A stretch of 64,000 bases of DNA from Vermamoeba vermiformis (Eukaryota; Tubulinea; Echinamoebida). Below the pieces are notes generated by a model, which saw only the letters and a list, made by a program, of their open reading frames with translations, did not search any database and was not told the origin of the DNA. The position numbers and the translations under genes are program-made. The stretch lies in contig JBEWZL010000235.1 of the NCBI GenBank assembly GCA_045837725.1, positions 310,001-374,000 on the forward strand, written 5' to 3'. This document shows positions 34,847 through 46,482 of this stretch, in pieces (the first letter of the stretch is position 1; each line of letters starts with the position of its first letter).

Positions 34847-35859
34847 ATGAACATTGACGTCAAACACTTGTGAAACGATGCCAATAAATTTTCGCTCGAC
34901 CTTCTTCTTTATTACGCGTTTCAATCAAAAAACGAAACCCAAATTTTTTCACAATTTTATTGCAACATCAATTTTATTATGAAACTAATACGCAAATCCC
35001 CACCACTATCGAATTTTTATGGCTCGACCCTCTGTGTAGGGGAAAATGGGTGCGGGGAACTCGAATCTGTTGGTATTTTTTGATTTTGTGACAGATCGAT
35101 GACGCATCGAACGACCTTTCTAAATCCGCAAAATTTACGCGGTTTTTTGCCATAGACCATTAAATTATAATATAATACGTCATTTTTGAACAATTTGGTC
35201 TTCAAGATGTGCAAGTTTTTCTAATAAAATAAATTTTGTTGGTTTGAATGAAACGCGTAATAATATTGCAAAACGGTAATGCCCAATTCTTGACACTATG
35301 TTCCGTTACAACCGGCTCTACCTCTTCGCACAAGAGTGAGTAGAATCGGACCACTACCAACATCAATTTCAAAAATAATAAAAAAATTTATTTTATGTGG
35401 ACGCGATTAGAAATCTGCTTGTAATTACTTTTTGACAAAAAAAAGGCGATTGAGTCCCGGTTGACCCAAAAACGAAAAGTTTGTTCCTCTGTTTGCTTGG
35501 TTATTGAGAAAGTGAGCGATCCAACGATTTGTTTTCTTTTTTTGCCAGAACATTTATTTCGCACCAAGCAAGCACAGATCCTAAAAGAAGCGATATGTGC
35601 GATAGCGACGAAAGAGCTCAAAGAATTGATAGTGAGCATGCATGGTGGATGTGGTCATGAGTCTCTTGTCAGTTCAGAGTTACTTATTGCGCCTGTTGGC
35701 TCTTAGTTCGATTCGTAAGTGTCGGTTTGTTTCGTGACATGTAATTAGTTTAAGGAATAAATAGGAACAATTTGTTGATTTGAAACTGAAGTTTTAGTGT
35801 TACTAGCTATGTACATTGATTGTGTCTATTGGTAAGTAATTACCACGGTCAGTTGATAA
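34847..35859. other. intergenic region, no gene supported
   Basis: About 1 kb with several short open frames on both strands, none with an ATG start plus splice signals or a recognisable product. It contains AATAAA-type words and a poly-A/T stretch near 35380. Confidence 0.4.
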
Positions 35860-36760
35860 TCATATATGATGATCAGTTAAGAACATAAATACGATTAGAA
35901 CAACCGTGACAATAATCACCGCTGTCGGATCCAAGGCCCAAGCTGCCGCCATAATCGCAATGTAGAAGAACCGAATGCCTATATAGTTCATTAATAACGC
36001 TTTGATAAATAGAAGTAATTAATATTTTATTACTAACCTATATTCCAATGCAAGGCTGCTCGTTTTAGAAGAAAGACTGACAGATCGCGAATCCGCTTCT
36101 CGGTCATTTTGTTATGCAAATGATCTTGAGCCTCAACATCAACAGGATCGGGTGGCGTGCATGTGATCCAAGTCACGTGCTTGTAATTTCGAATAACAAG
36201 TCCCATGTTAATGAAAGAGATGAACAGACACCCGCTGACGACTAAGAATTGCGTTCGCTGGTACGAACTTGACGCGGAACTGGACAGCGGAATAATTACA
36301 AAGGCAATAGAACTATAATGAATATTAATACGGAGTTGCACGTAAAGGTCTAAAGTAGATGTACCTTGAGATCGTGGCAAAGAACGTGGAAGCGGAAATT
36401 CCGTTACTAGGATTATAATTAATAATTTAAAAATAAGGGCTATATTATTGTAGCATACCGAGTCGTTTGAACGCATAAGATTGCATTTTTTGACACATCC
36501 GAACGAATAAGAGCGACCCAATTCTCATTTACTGATATCGCTCCGCGTAATAGTGTTCGTTGAGGGTATCGTTTTAATTCTATGATCCACGCCATTAAAT
36601 ATCTGAAATAAAGGATTAAACCCAGTTATGGATTATTTTCTGAAAATAATTAATAGATCAGAATGAATCTTGATCTTTGTCAAGAATTTAATTACCCTAT
36701 CATTAAGGTAGCGGATACTACAGGAGCAACAATTTCGTAAGTTGAGAGAGTGACACTCAT
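35860..36760 (-). CDS. DUF599-family membrane protein
   Basis: Five exons, ATG at 36760 and stop at 35860-35862. The N-terminus MSVTLSTYEIVAPVVSATLM and YLMAWIIELKRYP is followed by ISVNENWVALIRSDVSKNAI and LCVQTTRNGISASTFFATIS, matching the DUF599 pattern of W-x-x-x-I, then NAILAVQTLRNxIMAxxLLA. Further segments (FLVVSGCLFISFINMGLVIR and AIMAAAWALDPTAVIIVTVV) give about four membrane spans. The second long loop carries KRIRDLSVFLLKRAALHWNI, also typical. The molecular role of DUF599 is not known; the protein is expected in a membrane. Confidence 0.82.
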
Positions 36761-37044
36761 CCGCGCCAAAAATTCCTTTTATTGTGCTGCTGATTATATT
36801 CGTGAAAGACAACAGATAACTGTTGTGTAATGTATTTGTACGTAAGAAAATTAAAAGGTAACATAAATTGCTCTCTTAAAAGCTGTTCGGAGTTTGGCCG
36901 TCGATCGGAGTTTGGTTGAATTGATTCTAGAGTCTTCCATGTAAGAGCACAAATATAATATAATTAAATCAATACATTTGCATTATTAGCTAACCATTGT
37001 TAATAATTAAAACAATATTTGTGGTGCTCGCCAAACGGTATTTG

Positions 37045-37377
37045 CTAATTTTTGATCAAACAGTTTTTCCTCTCCACTCGTCTTTGCAGCGAGAGTCGAG
37101 TTGTACGATCATAATTTCTGCAATACAAAAGCATTAGCGAGCTCTTGATGTCTGGTAATAATGAAGTAAGTTTGTTGTGCTGATCTTTCAATTTGCTTGC
37201 CGGATTAGGCTTTAGAACATTTTGTTCGCAATCTTCCGACGTAAAAATGCCTCGGTTGATATCGCCGCACTCCGATACTTTGCATTTATCAAGCATAAGT
37301 TTTAGATCATTCAATGCGAACGGTTTTTCCAAGTCCTCGCAATTCTGAAGTTTAAATTCACTATCACTACGTTCCAT
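37045..37377 (-). CDS. hypothetical 110-residue protein
   Basis: An ATG-started frame encodes a charged, Cys-containing, probably helical protein (MERSDSEFKLQNCEDLEKPF, LMLDKCKVSECGDINRG) with a basic end (RLSLQRRVERKNCLIKN). No signal or membrane segment and no recognised domain. It stands alone in a 2-kb stretch without other genes, so it may be a real small gene, one exon, or chance. Confidence 0.35.
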   Translation of the reverse strand: MERSDSEFKLQNCEDLEKPFALNDLKLMLDKCKVSECGDINRGIFTSEDCEQNVLKPNPASKLKDQHNKLTSLLPDIKSSLMLLYCRNYDRTTRLSLQRRVERKNCLIKN

Positions 37378-38566
37378 ATTATGCTATTATAAACATATGA
37401 TCGCTAATGACCTTCCGCTGACCAAACCATAAATAGCCTTTTTAGGTCCAAGGCTGTTCTTGGTTCGCCCTCTCGGATCCTTCCGTAACTAGTCAAGAAC
37501 GCACATAGTGCTATACTAGTGATGATTAAGTTCATCATGGATTGATTTCGTTCATTAATAGAGCTCGGAGGCGTCAACGAATCGGCGTGGCAAGAGCATT
37601 TCTCCGCTCTTTAGAAGAATTGTTCCGACTGCCGATGCTAAAATAGCTATTGGCTAACCATTACTTAATGCAATTGTTGCGATTTCTCTGCGTTACTGAG
37701 GCAAATATCTTTTCGTCGGCGGAGTCAAAATCCGCTCTCCGCTGTACCAGATCGCTATTCCATTGAGGCACTCTATGTACATCTTATTATTATCATATAA
37801 TTGCGCGTGCTGTGTTTTGGGCAAGTTTGGTCGTTCGCTTGCGTTTGATTCATTTTCGCTTTTTGACTTGAAAGCCACACTTGCTTTTTAGTAGCACCGT
37901 ATACATGCCCTACAACCGCGCTATGTACAATTAAGCACGATAAGGGACACAAACTCGCTTTCTGAGCGTGGAATAGTCTCCCAGAATTGATCTCGTACGC
38001 GAGATTCGAATCTCGCTTACGCAACGAGGTTACTTATCAATAACTAGCCTCCTTATCGTATTGAACTCAATCATGCGATATTGTTATCCGTTTGCACCTT
38101 AAGGTAAGCCAAAAGCACGAAAGAAACTGGATGATCTTAATTTATTTCTTCGATCTGTAAATTTAGCTACACCAAGTACTCGAGATTTTTCTATATGGGG
38201 AATATTCTTTATATAGCTATTATTAGTTATTTTTGGCTGAATTGCCCAAAATTTGACAAATTTAATTTATCTTTCCTTTGCCTTCTTATCTTATCATTCG
38301 CATATCAATAATTTACTGCAAACCATATTATAGTATTTGGACTTATGATTCCTATTTAGCAGCGTACATTGACCGCCCGAGAGCCCGATCGACGGAATAG
38401 TCCTGGAAAAGATACGCAATGAACGGTTGGGAATGATTGCAGTAGTTTAACGCTCTATGCGGTAGATTTGCTATTTAAGGCAATAATCTGCCTTTAGGAA
38501 TTGATCCGGATGTACTCCACGACTTCCGCATGCAGGATTATCCCACCTCTATCTCCAGGCGAAAAA
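37378..38566. other. gene-poor intergenic region
   Basis: About 1.2 kb without a supportable gene. A palindromic GCGAGATTCGAATCTCGC near 37999-38016 resembles a tRNA T-arm but has no D-arm or anticodon arm in the right place. The right end should hold upstream control elements for the strongly codon-biased gene that follows. Confidence 0.4.
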
Positions 38567-38574
38567 TATAAAAG
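38567..38574 (+). promoter_or_regulatory. TATA box of the GPI-anchored surface protein gene
   Basis: TATAAAAG follows a purine/AT run and precedes CA-rich leader DNA. The start codon lies about 350 bp downstream, so the 5' leader is long; it is A-rich with CAACAA repeats and almost no T near 38880, as in efficiently translated messages. Confidence 0.6.
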
Positions 38575-38921
38575 CGCTACGGCTTACAACCTACAATTCA
38601 AACAAACCAAGCAACACAGATCAACACAACAGTTCTAAAGATCTGCGCAGGACTAAAAGCACATCCGTAGTCTTGCCTCCCTGTACAAAGAAAGAAAAAC
38701 CGTCCGTCTACACCCGCGAAAGAAGAACAATTCCGAAAGACTCTACGTCTGAAGAAGAGTATTAGCAAAGAAAAAACAAAGAATCAAAGAAAGATCAACG
38801 CTCCGAATCCGAATCTAAACGAAGAAAGAAGACCGAACAACAACTTCTCCGAGAACACCCGAACTAGACTCAACAACAACAACACCCTCAACACGCTTGC
38901 TACACTAACAACTTACATTTC

Positions 38922-40687
38922 ATGAACAAAGCCTGGATCCGTTTCTTGCTCGTCGTCCTCTGCGTCGGCGCAGTCTTTTCTCAATCTTGTCTCTATAGCG
39001 ACGGCACCACTGTTGCTGGCAAGACTGTCAATAGTCTTTGCAGCTGCTACTCTGGCTACTTTGGTGCCAACGGCTACGCCGACTGCACGCAAAAGGCTGA
39101 TTCGACCTGCGTCTTCAATCCTGCTCCTCAAAACCTCCAGACTGGCTACATTCCCAAGCTCGACGAACAAGCCTCTGGTGCCAACAATGGTGAAATTACT
39201 CTCGTGATCCGCTCTCCTCTCGTCACTAACCGTATGGATGCTGCTATCTCCTTCCAAAACGGCGATGCTAGCTGCTCGTACCCTGGCAACTTGTGGGTCA
39301 AGAGCATCACCCAATGCGAGGATTCCTTCACCATTGTTATGCCCATGTCCTCTGCTGCCCTCTGCGGTTGGACTCGTGATGAAGATGCTACTTACAGCTA
39401 CATGCGATCCATCTTGACTGTTTCCCAATACGACAACCTCGCTCTCCGTGGTGACCCCGTCGTTCGTACCACACAATCCATCATCCGTGTTGAGGTTAGA
39501 TTCCCCAAGAGAATCACTGTAAGTACTCTGCATTTTTCTTCCGATCCGCTTACGAAATTTCTCCGCGGATCTGTACTCCATAAATTTAATTTTTTACTAA
39601 TGTAATACGCAATAGGTTACCTCTGAAATCAGTGTTTTCAGCAGCGTCAACCTTTTGGCTGCGATCACGTTCCAAGCCTACGATCCCGTCTCTGGAACTG
39701 GTGCTCTCGAATACACGACCTCTTTGCAATATCCCTTCAAGATCTCCGACGTTATTGGCCTCATTGTAAGTACACTCGATAATAAGTACTCGGCGACTAG
39801 TACTCACGATATTAATCTCGTAGGTTCCTTCTCCCTTGGTTGCCAACTACACTTTGACCGATATTAACTGCCCTGATACACAAGGAGCTCCTTGCACTCA
39901 AAAGATCAGCCTCGTTTTGGTCCCCAACTCTGCTTGCAAGTTGAACGGTGACTACAACATCACCACCTCGCTCATCTGCCGTGGTGACCAAGCCGCTTGT
40001 CCTTTGGATGCCAACACCAACACTGCCTTGATTGCCTCCAAGGTCGTCTCTGAAGACTTCTGCCAGATTGTCCGCTTCGACATTGACCTCAACGGTGTTT
40101 TGGCTGTCTACCAAGATGCTCAACACACCACCCCCAAGACTGCTTTCTTGCCCTCGCAAACTGCTTTCTTCTTGGCCACTGTCTGGTCCACCAAGGCTAC
40201 CATCGTCTCTTCTTCCATCACTGACGTTGTCTACGCTCTTCCCGACGGCACTTCTCGCTCCCTCCTCGCCGCTGGTGACAACACTGCTCTCGCCAATGCC
40301 AACCAATTCGCCGTGACTCCTAACAACGCTACCTCTGAGGGCTTCCAATTCGTTGTGTCCGTCGGTCAAACCGCCAACGACATGTTCCCCGTCAACATTG
40401 ACGCCAACGCTCAATTCCAATTCAGCGCCACCATTGAAGTCGAATGGCAAGGACTCAACAGCCTCAGCACTGGCAAGCGTTTCGCTTTCAACTTTGCTCA
40501 GGCCAATGGTTTGCCTTCTGGCACTCAAGACAAGAAGTTCGACACCACCGTCGGTGTTACTCCTTTGAACAGCGTTGGTCAAACTCCTTCTGCCTCTGAG
40601 CCTTTGTCCAACCCTGCCTTCAGCAGCGCCTCCACTGCTGTCGTCTCCGTTCTCTCCGCCGTAGTTGCTTTGATCGCTTTGTTCTAA
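38922..40687 (+). CDS. GPI-anchored extracellular protein, highly codon-biased
   Basis: Three exons from 38922 to 40687, with introns near 39520-39614 and 39767-39825, about 545 residues. It has a signal peptide (MNKAWIRFLLVVLCVGAVFS) and an EGF-like or EB-like Cys cluster (CLYSDG, SLCSCYSGYFGANGYADC). Large Thr/Ser/Ala-rich beta regions with several Asn-X-Thr sites follow. The C-terminus SSASTAVVSVLSAVVALIAL with a final F is a GPI signal. It resembles surface or wall proteins, but I cannot name the family. Codons are strongly biased toward C-ending and GC-rich forms unlike most neighbours, and together with the TATA box this predicts very high expression. Confidence 0.82.
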
Positions 40688-41028
40688 GCGACTTTTCAGC
40701 TCGGCAAGATCTGCAGTTTATATCGTCAATATTACGTGTTTCGACTATCCCCGTATTCGACACACTAAATTTGTAGTGTTAGGCAAATAAAGGTGATTAG
40801 CCAAACGAAAAGTCTCGTGATCTGTTCCCATTTCTGTGCGCGCGAAAAATCGAAGTAATTTTACAACGTCAAATTGTTCTGTAACGGTAAATTATTATCA
40901 TTGTCATGTTGTAACTTTAAGTCACGCCAATACTTTGCCAAGTTGTCTTGCCGAGCATATTCAATCGAATCTAGATCAGATTTCACATTGTGTTCGAGCC
41001 GGTTAAAAAAAACTAGTTTAGCATTACA

Positions 41029-42286
41029 ATGGACAAGAAAATGCAACAGGTAAACCAATGTCATCGAGTTTATTTTGTTAGCGCAACGGAAAATTCGACA
41101 TTTTACGCTTGGTGCGTATGTCAATTCCGCTGTTTTAATCGGATCTTGCCCCAATTCGTACTCAAAATATTCATAAAATTAAGTAATTAATAATCCGAAA
41201 TAATACTAATAATTGTTGATTTAGAGACCCAGAGACACTATTAAACCGATCGAAATTTTGACCAAAGTGCTCGTCGTCGGCGATAGTGGCGTTGGCAAAA
41301 GTAGCTTATTAAGGAGATATTTATTCAATCTATTCTCACAGACTTGGAAAGCCACAGTAAGCTAGATCACAAATCTGCATAATTTTTTAGATCTCGATAT
41401 TAAATTTTAAATTCGCTCAACTTGATAAATGTCATACGTGATTAATTTAAATTACATTTTATCATATTTAAATTCTATTCTTTAGATCGGCGTTGATTTC
41501 GGATCGAAAACTGTGGTCTGGGACAAATTCACAAAAGTTCAATTGCAATTCTGGGATATAGGAGGTACATATATATAATGCATATTGTATATTCTACTAT
41601 ACTTATTACTATAATGTCATATTAATGAATTTTGCAGGTCAAGAACGATTCAAAAATATGACACGAGTGTATTATAAAGACGCAGGAGCAGCATTTATTG
41701 TGTTCGATGTTACAAGGTACATATATATTTGATATTTAACTAGTATATCATTATAACGTGTCATTAGGCAATCAACATTAAGCGGTGTGGATAAGTGGCA
41801 AGACGATATTAACGAAAAAATTCAATTACCGAATGGAAAACTATTGCCGATAATTCTAGTTGCTAATAAGGTAATATTAAGCGCAATAATATCGTTTTTA
41901 TCCTATTACAACCTATTTGGCTCGTTTTGGATCCGCATGGATCTGGTCACTTTGCGTCTTTTACACGACGCTATTAATGCATATTATAAATCTAATTAAT
42001 ATAATCCGATTAGACCGACCTAGCACCTACCTGGTTAGACGATAATAAAGTGGAAATGAATAAGCTAGTCAAAGAAAAAGGCTTTGCTGGATGGGCAGCC
42101 ACATCCGCGAAAGACAACGAAGGCATTGAAGAAATGATTAATACACTCGTACAAAAAATATTAGATAATAGAGATGGTGTTCAGCATGTTAGTGATAGTG
42201 ATATTTTACATGTTACAGCAGAAGATGTGGATGCGGTAACGGAAACTGAAAACAAACCTGATAAGCGTTGTTGCATCGTGCAATAA
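41029..42286 (+). CDS. Rab32-like small GTPase (copy 1)
   Basis: The ATG at 41029 opens a tiny first exon (MDKKMQQ) that splices to RPRDTIKPIEILTKVLVVG. The G motifs are GDSGVGKSS, IGVDFGSKTV, WDIGGQERF, NKTDL (made across an intron) and TSAKD. The stretch NMTRVYYKDAGAAFIVFDVT and the GFAGW before TSAK are Rab32/38 signatures, as is PNGKLLP. The C-terminus RCCIVQ offers a prenylation Cys pair. Rab32 acts in traffic to lysosome-related organelles and phagosomes. The G3 motif reads DIGGQ where Rab32 has DIAGQ, shared with copy 2. All five intron positions match copy 2 at 53512. Confidence 0.9.
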
Positions 42287-42337
42287 TAATAAGAAGAAAA
42301 AAAACTAATGTAATTGTACATATTTAATCATCCATTG

Positions 42338-42633
42338 TATATAGAATCATAAAAGCTGGAATACAACAATCCAACATCTTCGAGTTCGAACTGGATCCGA
42401 ACTACAAATTGCTTCGCTACGAAAAAGGTATGCCAACATCTTTTAATCAATGGCATTAACTATTGTATTTGATAGGTTGGCCTGATTACAGCACGCTTTC
42501 AAGTTCAAAACTTCTCGTGGATTCGCGAGCTGACTCAAAGTACCATCTCATATTAGCGCGCTCCGAAAAATCAATTGTGAAAGATCTGTATGTTGGGCAT
42601 TCCACTTCCTTTTGGTCTCTGTCGTACGTGTAA
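42338..42633 (+). pseudogene. phospholipase-B-like gene fragment
   Basis: Two coding-like pieces join across an intron (GTATGCC to TTGATAG): IKAGIQQSNIFEFELDPNYK with LLRYEKG, then WPDYSTLSSSKLLVDSRADS and KSIVKDLYVGHSTSFWSLSY. The KDLYVGHST part matches the DLxVxHxTW motif of phospholipase-B-like/PLBD hydrolases. No start codon, signal peptide, core nucleophile region or C-terminal half is present; the frame ends in repeat-array DNA. I read it as a truncated gene, probably cut when the adjacent array formed. Confidence 0.45.
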
Positions 42634-43253
42634 GTCAAACTGACCGGTTAGCGAAGTTCCAGTACGCGATCGGCTTTCTCTTTTTTTTGGCACTATTTGT
42701 CTTTTACTTTCGCCTCTAAGAATACATATATGCGTTGGAACCAATACGGTCATTATTCTAAACGATAATGGTCATCAACTCGCATACTTAGAACTATTAT
42801 ATTTATTTGAAGGCGCGTTTCAATCTTGACTTCGAGCTCCGTTACGTTGTAGGACAAAAAATGGACTATTACTAGTCAATTAATGCGTGCCTTGACGGAA
42901 AGATCCTTAACTATTAAGTGAACGACATATCCTGGGCAACTCAGGACTTTGGAAATTGTAATTTAGCCGAACACCGAAAGAGTCAACGCCAAACAAGAAT
43001 TGTTTCCGCGGAATCGTCCGACTTGTTCAATTACTTTTAGAAAAAGTGGTAGAATTTACAATCGAAATTGACGATTCTTCAATTGGAAGAAATTTCGAAC
43101 AGTTGAAATACGGAGCTCATTTGGTACACATACGAAGAGACAAACTTGGAGTTACCGCGTGTTATTATTCAACATGCGTATACGAACAAAGAAATGAAGT
43201 AGAATTGGTTTAAACTCCGATGTCTTGCGCAGATTCAGGGTTGGATCGGCGAA

Positions 43254-43263
43254 CATAAAAACC
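43254..43263 (+). promoter_or_regulatory. TATA-like element of array gene 1
   Basis: CATAAAAACC followed by GTTCGCAGTTTATTATT lies 62-71 bp before the start codon. The same block occurs at 44803-44812, 46413-46420 and 49919-49929. In gene 4 the matching place reads AACCAGCAACC, so its TATA-like word is missing. Confidence 0.5.
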
Positions 43264-43324
43264 GTTCGCAGTTTATTATTTTGATCAACAACCACCAAAC
43301 GACCTCAATACTCAACGCTTAGAG

Positions 43325-44044
43325 ATGAAGCAATCATACCTTCTTCTGTTTTGTGGATTATCGCAGTTGTTGCTCTTCGTCACTGCAAATCCACCAAATC
43401 CGTGCGCCGATCCGTCCAACTACAACTTGGTTGTGCCAATGAGAAGAACCACTACGACCAGCTCTAGCCTGTCCTTCCCTACCGGCACAACTTTGACCTT
43501 GGTTAATGGATGTTACACCCTTCAAATCTCTCCGTACAGTTTCTCCATCAGTCAGTCCACCCAAACTGATTCAACACCCTATGCAAACATTAATTTCAAT
43601 GCCTATTTATCCGACGCTTGTACTGGCATCAGCTTGTATCTCAGCGCCTACCAAACCTACTACTACCAAACGTTCCTAACTCTATCGAACAACTTGAATC
43701 AAGCGTCTTTGGCAGGAGTGTTTGCCTCCGGAACCGCATATACTAATGAAGGACCTGTTGGATTCAGTGTAAGCACTACTCCCGTTACTTTTGAAGGTCG
43801 TTCACCTGCACAATACAAATCCACGTACAGATCCGTCTATCGTACTGGATCTCAATGCAGAATTGATTACCAGAACAGCTACGGCAGCACTAACGACGCG
43901 TCAACGAATTCATTCACTCTTTCACTTACTCTGGACGGAATTCCTAATCCGATCGATTTCGTCGTGGCCTCAAATGTGAATGCAAGCGTCTCAACATCAA
44001 CCTACAGCAATACGTACCACCAATGCACTTGCTCTGGCGTGTAA
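43325..44044 (+). CDS. secreted six-Cys array protein, gene 1
   Basis: Single exon of 239 residues. Signal peptide MKQSYLLLFCGLSQLLLFVT with cleavage near TAN. The mature protein starts PPNPCADPSNYNLVVPMRRT. Six cysteines are conserved across the array: NPC, NGCY, ACTG, SQCR and the final HQCTCSG pair. The body is rich in Ser, Thr, Tyr and Asn and looks all-beta; FEGRSPAQ and DGIPNPIDFVV are landmarks. One N-glycosylation site (NAS) lies near the C-terminus. There is no GPI signal or membrane segment, so it should be secreted or vacuolar. I do not recognise the family; a beta-sandwich binding protein such as a lectin is one possibility. Confidence 0.85.
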   Translation: MKQSYLLLFCGLSQLLLFVTANPPNPCADPSNYNLVVPMRRTTTTSSSLSFPTGTTLTLVNGCYTLQISPYSFSISQSTQTDSTPYANINFNAYLSDACTGISLYLSAYQTYYYQTFLTLSNNLNQASLAGVFASGTAYTNEGPVGFSVSTTPVTFEGRSPAQYKSTYRSVYRTGSQCRIDYQNSYGSTNDASTNSFTLSLTLDGIPNPIDFVVASNVNASVSTSTYSNTYHQCTCSGV

Positions 44045-44513
44045 TGGCTTTCGGTATCACCTATCTTCTTTCATTATTAATTTCTTGTTTTTACCTGCTT
44101 TTGTAGTCGTACACAAATAAACGAATCCGAATCTGGAATTTGATTCATGAAACAGTTCAAGAGCATCAAATTGACTTTTTCGCGTCTGTATTTACCAACC
44201 AACAACAGAAAGATCAATAATAAAACATCGCTCGACGTGGAATTCGTTAAAATTTGTAGATTGCGTACATACAACGTCAAATGCAGAAACAGAAAACTTG
44301 TTTAGTCAAGTTACTTCGAATTGCCGGGTAAAATCGGAGAATTACATTGGCGTTTTTGACGAGAAGAAATTTCGGACGATTGAATCTGATTTGCTCTTAT
44401 GAATAAAGAAAAACTCCGAGATAAACTTGGAGATATCGATCGTTGCTACATAACGACCATTAATGGAGCTGACTTTTACATAGATTCGATCTGAATGTCA
44501 ACGTTGTGCGGAT

Positions 44514-44747
44514 GTGTCCGTCAGAGGAACCGAAATAGCCAACGCCAAACAAGAATTGTTTCGGGAATTGTCCGACTTATTCGAATTACTTTTAGAAAAA
44601 GCTGTAGAATGTAAATTGACGATTCTTCAACTGGAAGAAAATTCAATCGGTTTAACAACGAAGCTCTTTTGGTACAAATACGAAGGGAGAAAAACTTGGA
44701 GTTACCGCGTGTTATTATTCAACTTGAATATATGGACAAAGAAATGA
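44514..44747 (+). pseudogene. decayed reading frame upstream of array genes (best-preserved copy)
   Basis: An open stretch reads IANAKQELFRELSDLFELLL, EKAVECKLTILQLEENSIGL and KTWSYRVLLFNLN. No ATG opens it. Related DNA lies in the same place in the other units at about 42985-43214, 46150-46382, 48045-48262 and 49658-49870, but there the frame is broken, so it is dragged-along gene debris. Its start (AKQELFRELSDL...) and WxYRVLLFN faintly recall the UBE2Q-like protein at 32994-34069 (AKQTTEHLFKLL, WKVWLFNF); this is only a visual similarity. Confidence 0.4.
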
Positions 44748-44870
44748 AGTAGAATTGGTTTAAACTCCGATGTCTTGCGAGGTTCAGGGTTGGATCGGCG
44801 AACATAAAAACCGTTCGGTTTATTATTTTGATCAACAACCACCAAACGACCACAAAACTCAAAGCTAACG

Positions 44871-45593
44871 ATGAAATACTCATACCTGCTTTTATTTTGC
44901 GGATTATCGCAGCTGTTGCTCTTCGTCACTGCAAATCCACCAAATCCGTGCACCGATCCGTCCAACTACAACTTGGTTGTGCCAATGAGAAGAACCACTT
45001 CGACCAGCGCTAATGTGGCCCTCCCTACCGACACATCTTTGATTTTGACTAATGGATGCTACACCCTTCAGATCTTTTCGTATGGTCTCTCTGTTAGTCA
45101 GTACACCCAAACTGATACAACGCCGTATTCAACCATTTATTTCAATGCCTATTTATCCGACACCTGTACTGGAGGCTACGTGTATTTCTCCACCGGCCAA
45201 ACCTACTACTACCAAACGTTCCTAACTCTATCGAACAACTTGAATCACGCCTCTTGGGTAGGACTGTTTTTATCCGGATACGCCTATTCTAGTGATGGAT
45301 ATTATATTGGCTTCAGTATCAGTACTACTAGCGCTAATTTTGAAGGTCATTCACCTGCACAATCAAAATCCTCCTACAGAACTGTAAATCGTATTGGAAC
45401 TCAATGCAGAATTGATTACCAGACCAACTACGCCAGTAATATCGACGCGTCAACGAATTCGTTCACTCTTTCACTTACTCTGGACGGAATTCCTAATCCG
45501 ATCGATTTCGTCGTGCCCTCAAATGTGAACGCAAGCGTCTCAACTTCAAACGGAAGCAATACGTACCACCAATGCACTTGCTCTGGCGTGTAA
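44871..45593 (+). CDS. secreted six-Cys array protein, gene 2
   Basis: Single exon of 240 residues with signal peptide MKYSYLLLFCGLSQLLLFVT and the same six cysteines (NPC, NGCY, TCTG, TQCR, CTC). N-terminal 60 and C-terminal 60 residues are very close to gene 1; the middle (SYGLSVSQYTQTDTTPYSTI, then GGYVYFSTGQTYYYQ) differs at many places, including a two-residue change around SSDGYYIGFS. One N-glycosylation site, NAS, near the end, plus NGSNTY. Secreted, function unknown. Promoter TATA-like word at 44803-44812. Confidence 0.85.
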   Translation: MKYSYLLLFCGLSQLLLFVTANPPNPCTDPSNYNLVVPMRRTTSTSANVALPTDTSLILTNGCYTLQIFSYGLSVSQYTQTDTTPYSTIYFNAYLSDTCTGGYVYFSTGQTYYYQTFLTLSNNLNHASWVGLFLSGYAYSSDGYYIGFSISTTSANFEGHSPAQSKSSYRTVNRIGTQCRIDYQTNYASNIDASTNSFTLSLTLDGIPNPIDFVVPSNVNASVSTSNGSNTYHQCTCSGV

Positions 45594-46482
45594 TGGCCGT
45601 TGATTTTCCCACCATTTTCATTCATGCTTAGTTTCTTGATTTTACCTGCTTTTGTAGTCGGTACACAAATAAAATGAACTCGGATCTGGAATTCGATTCA
45701 TGAAACAGTGCAAATATCAAATTGACTTTACGCGTCTTTATTTAGCAACAACATAGAGATAATAAAAACATCGCTCGACGGAAATTTCCTCTGTTGAAAT
45801 TATAAGATCGCGTAAATACAACATCAAATGCCGAAACATCATTCTTGCTTTATTCAAGTGCTGCGAATTGCCTCTTATGAGCAGAAAACTGGAGATATCG
45901 ATCGTTTTTCTTAATGTCCATAATTGAGATGATCTTTAAATAGATCGATCAGAATGTCAAGGATCAGCTTTCGGATGTGTCCGAGGACGAACCATGAAAG
46001 TCGTAAACTGTCGTCAATTTGTATTACATTCAACAAACATTAAACAGCTCTGGTATCATGGGTGCCTGTCAAATCAATCATTGACTATTATTGAACGACA
46101 TAGCAGGGTAATCGCAAAACTTTGAAAATTGCAATTTAGCCGAACACCAAAATAGCAAACGCCAAACAAAGAATTGTTTCGGGAATTGTCCGACTTGTTC
46201 GAATTACATTTAGAAAAAGCTGTAGAATTTACAATCGAAATTGACGTATTCTTCAACGGATGAAAATTCGCTCAGTTGTACCACGGAGCTCCTTCGGTAC
46301 ACATACGAAGAGAGATAAACTTGGAGTTACCACGGGTTGTTATTCTACATCCATATGCAAAGAAAGAAATGAAGTAGAATTGGGTCAAAGTCCGATGTCT
46401 TGCGAGAGCAACCATAAAAGCCGTTCGCATTTTATTATGTTGATCAACAACCACCAAACGACCTCAAGACTCAACGCTTACG

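Noticed and set aside
35461-35706. 81-codon plus-strand frame
   Set aside because: It starts with TTG, has no recognisable product and no splice context.
37999-38016. GCGAGATTCGAATCTCGC resembles a tRNA T-arm
   Set aside because: It is a simple palindrome; no D-arm, anticodon arm or acceptor stem could be placed around it on either strand.
39812-40582. long minus-strand frame opposite the GPI-anchored gene
   Set aside because: It is the antisense shadow of a codon-biased gene; the plus strand has signal peptide, glycosylation sites and GPI tail.
40861-41154. 97-codon minus-strand frame
   Set aside because: It overlaps the first exon and intron of the Rab32-like gene, whose reading is supported by homology and splice phase.
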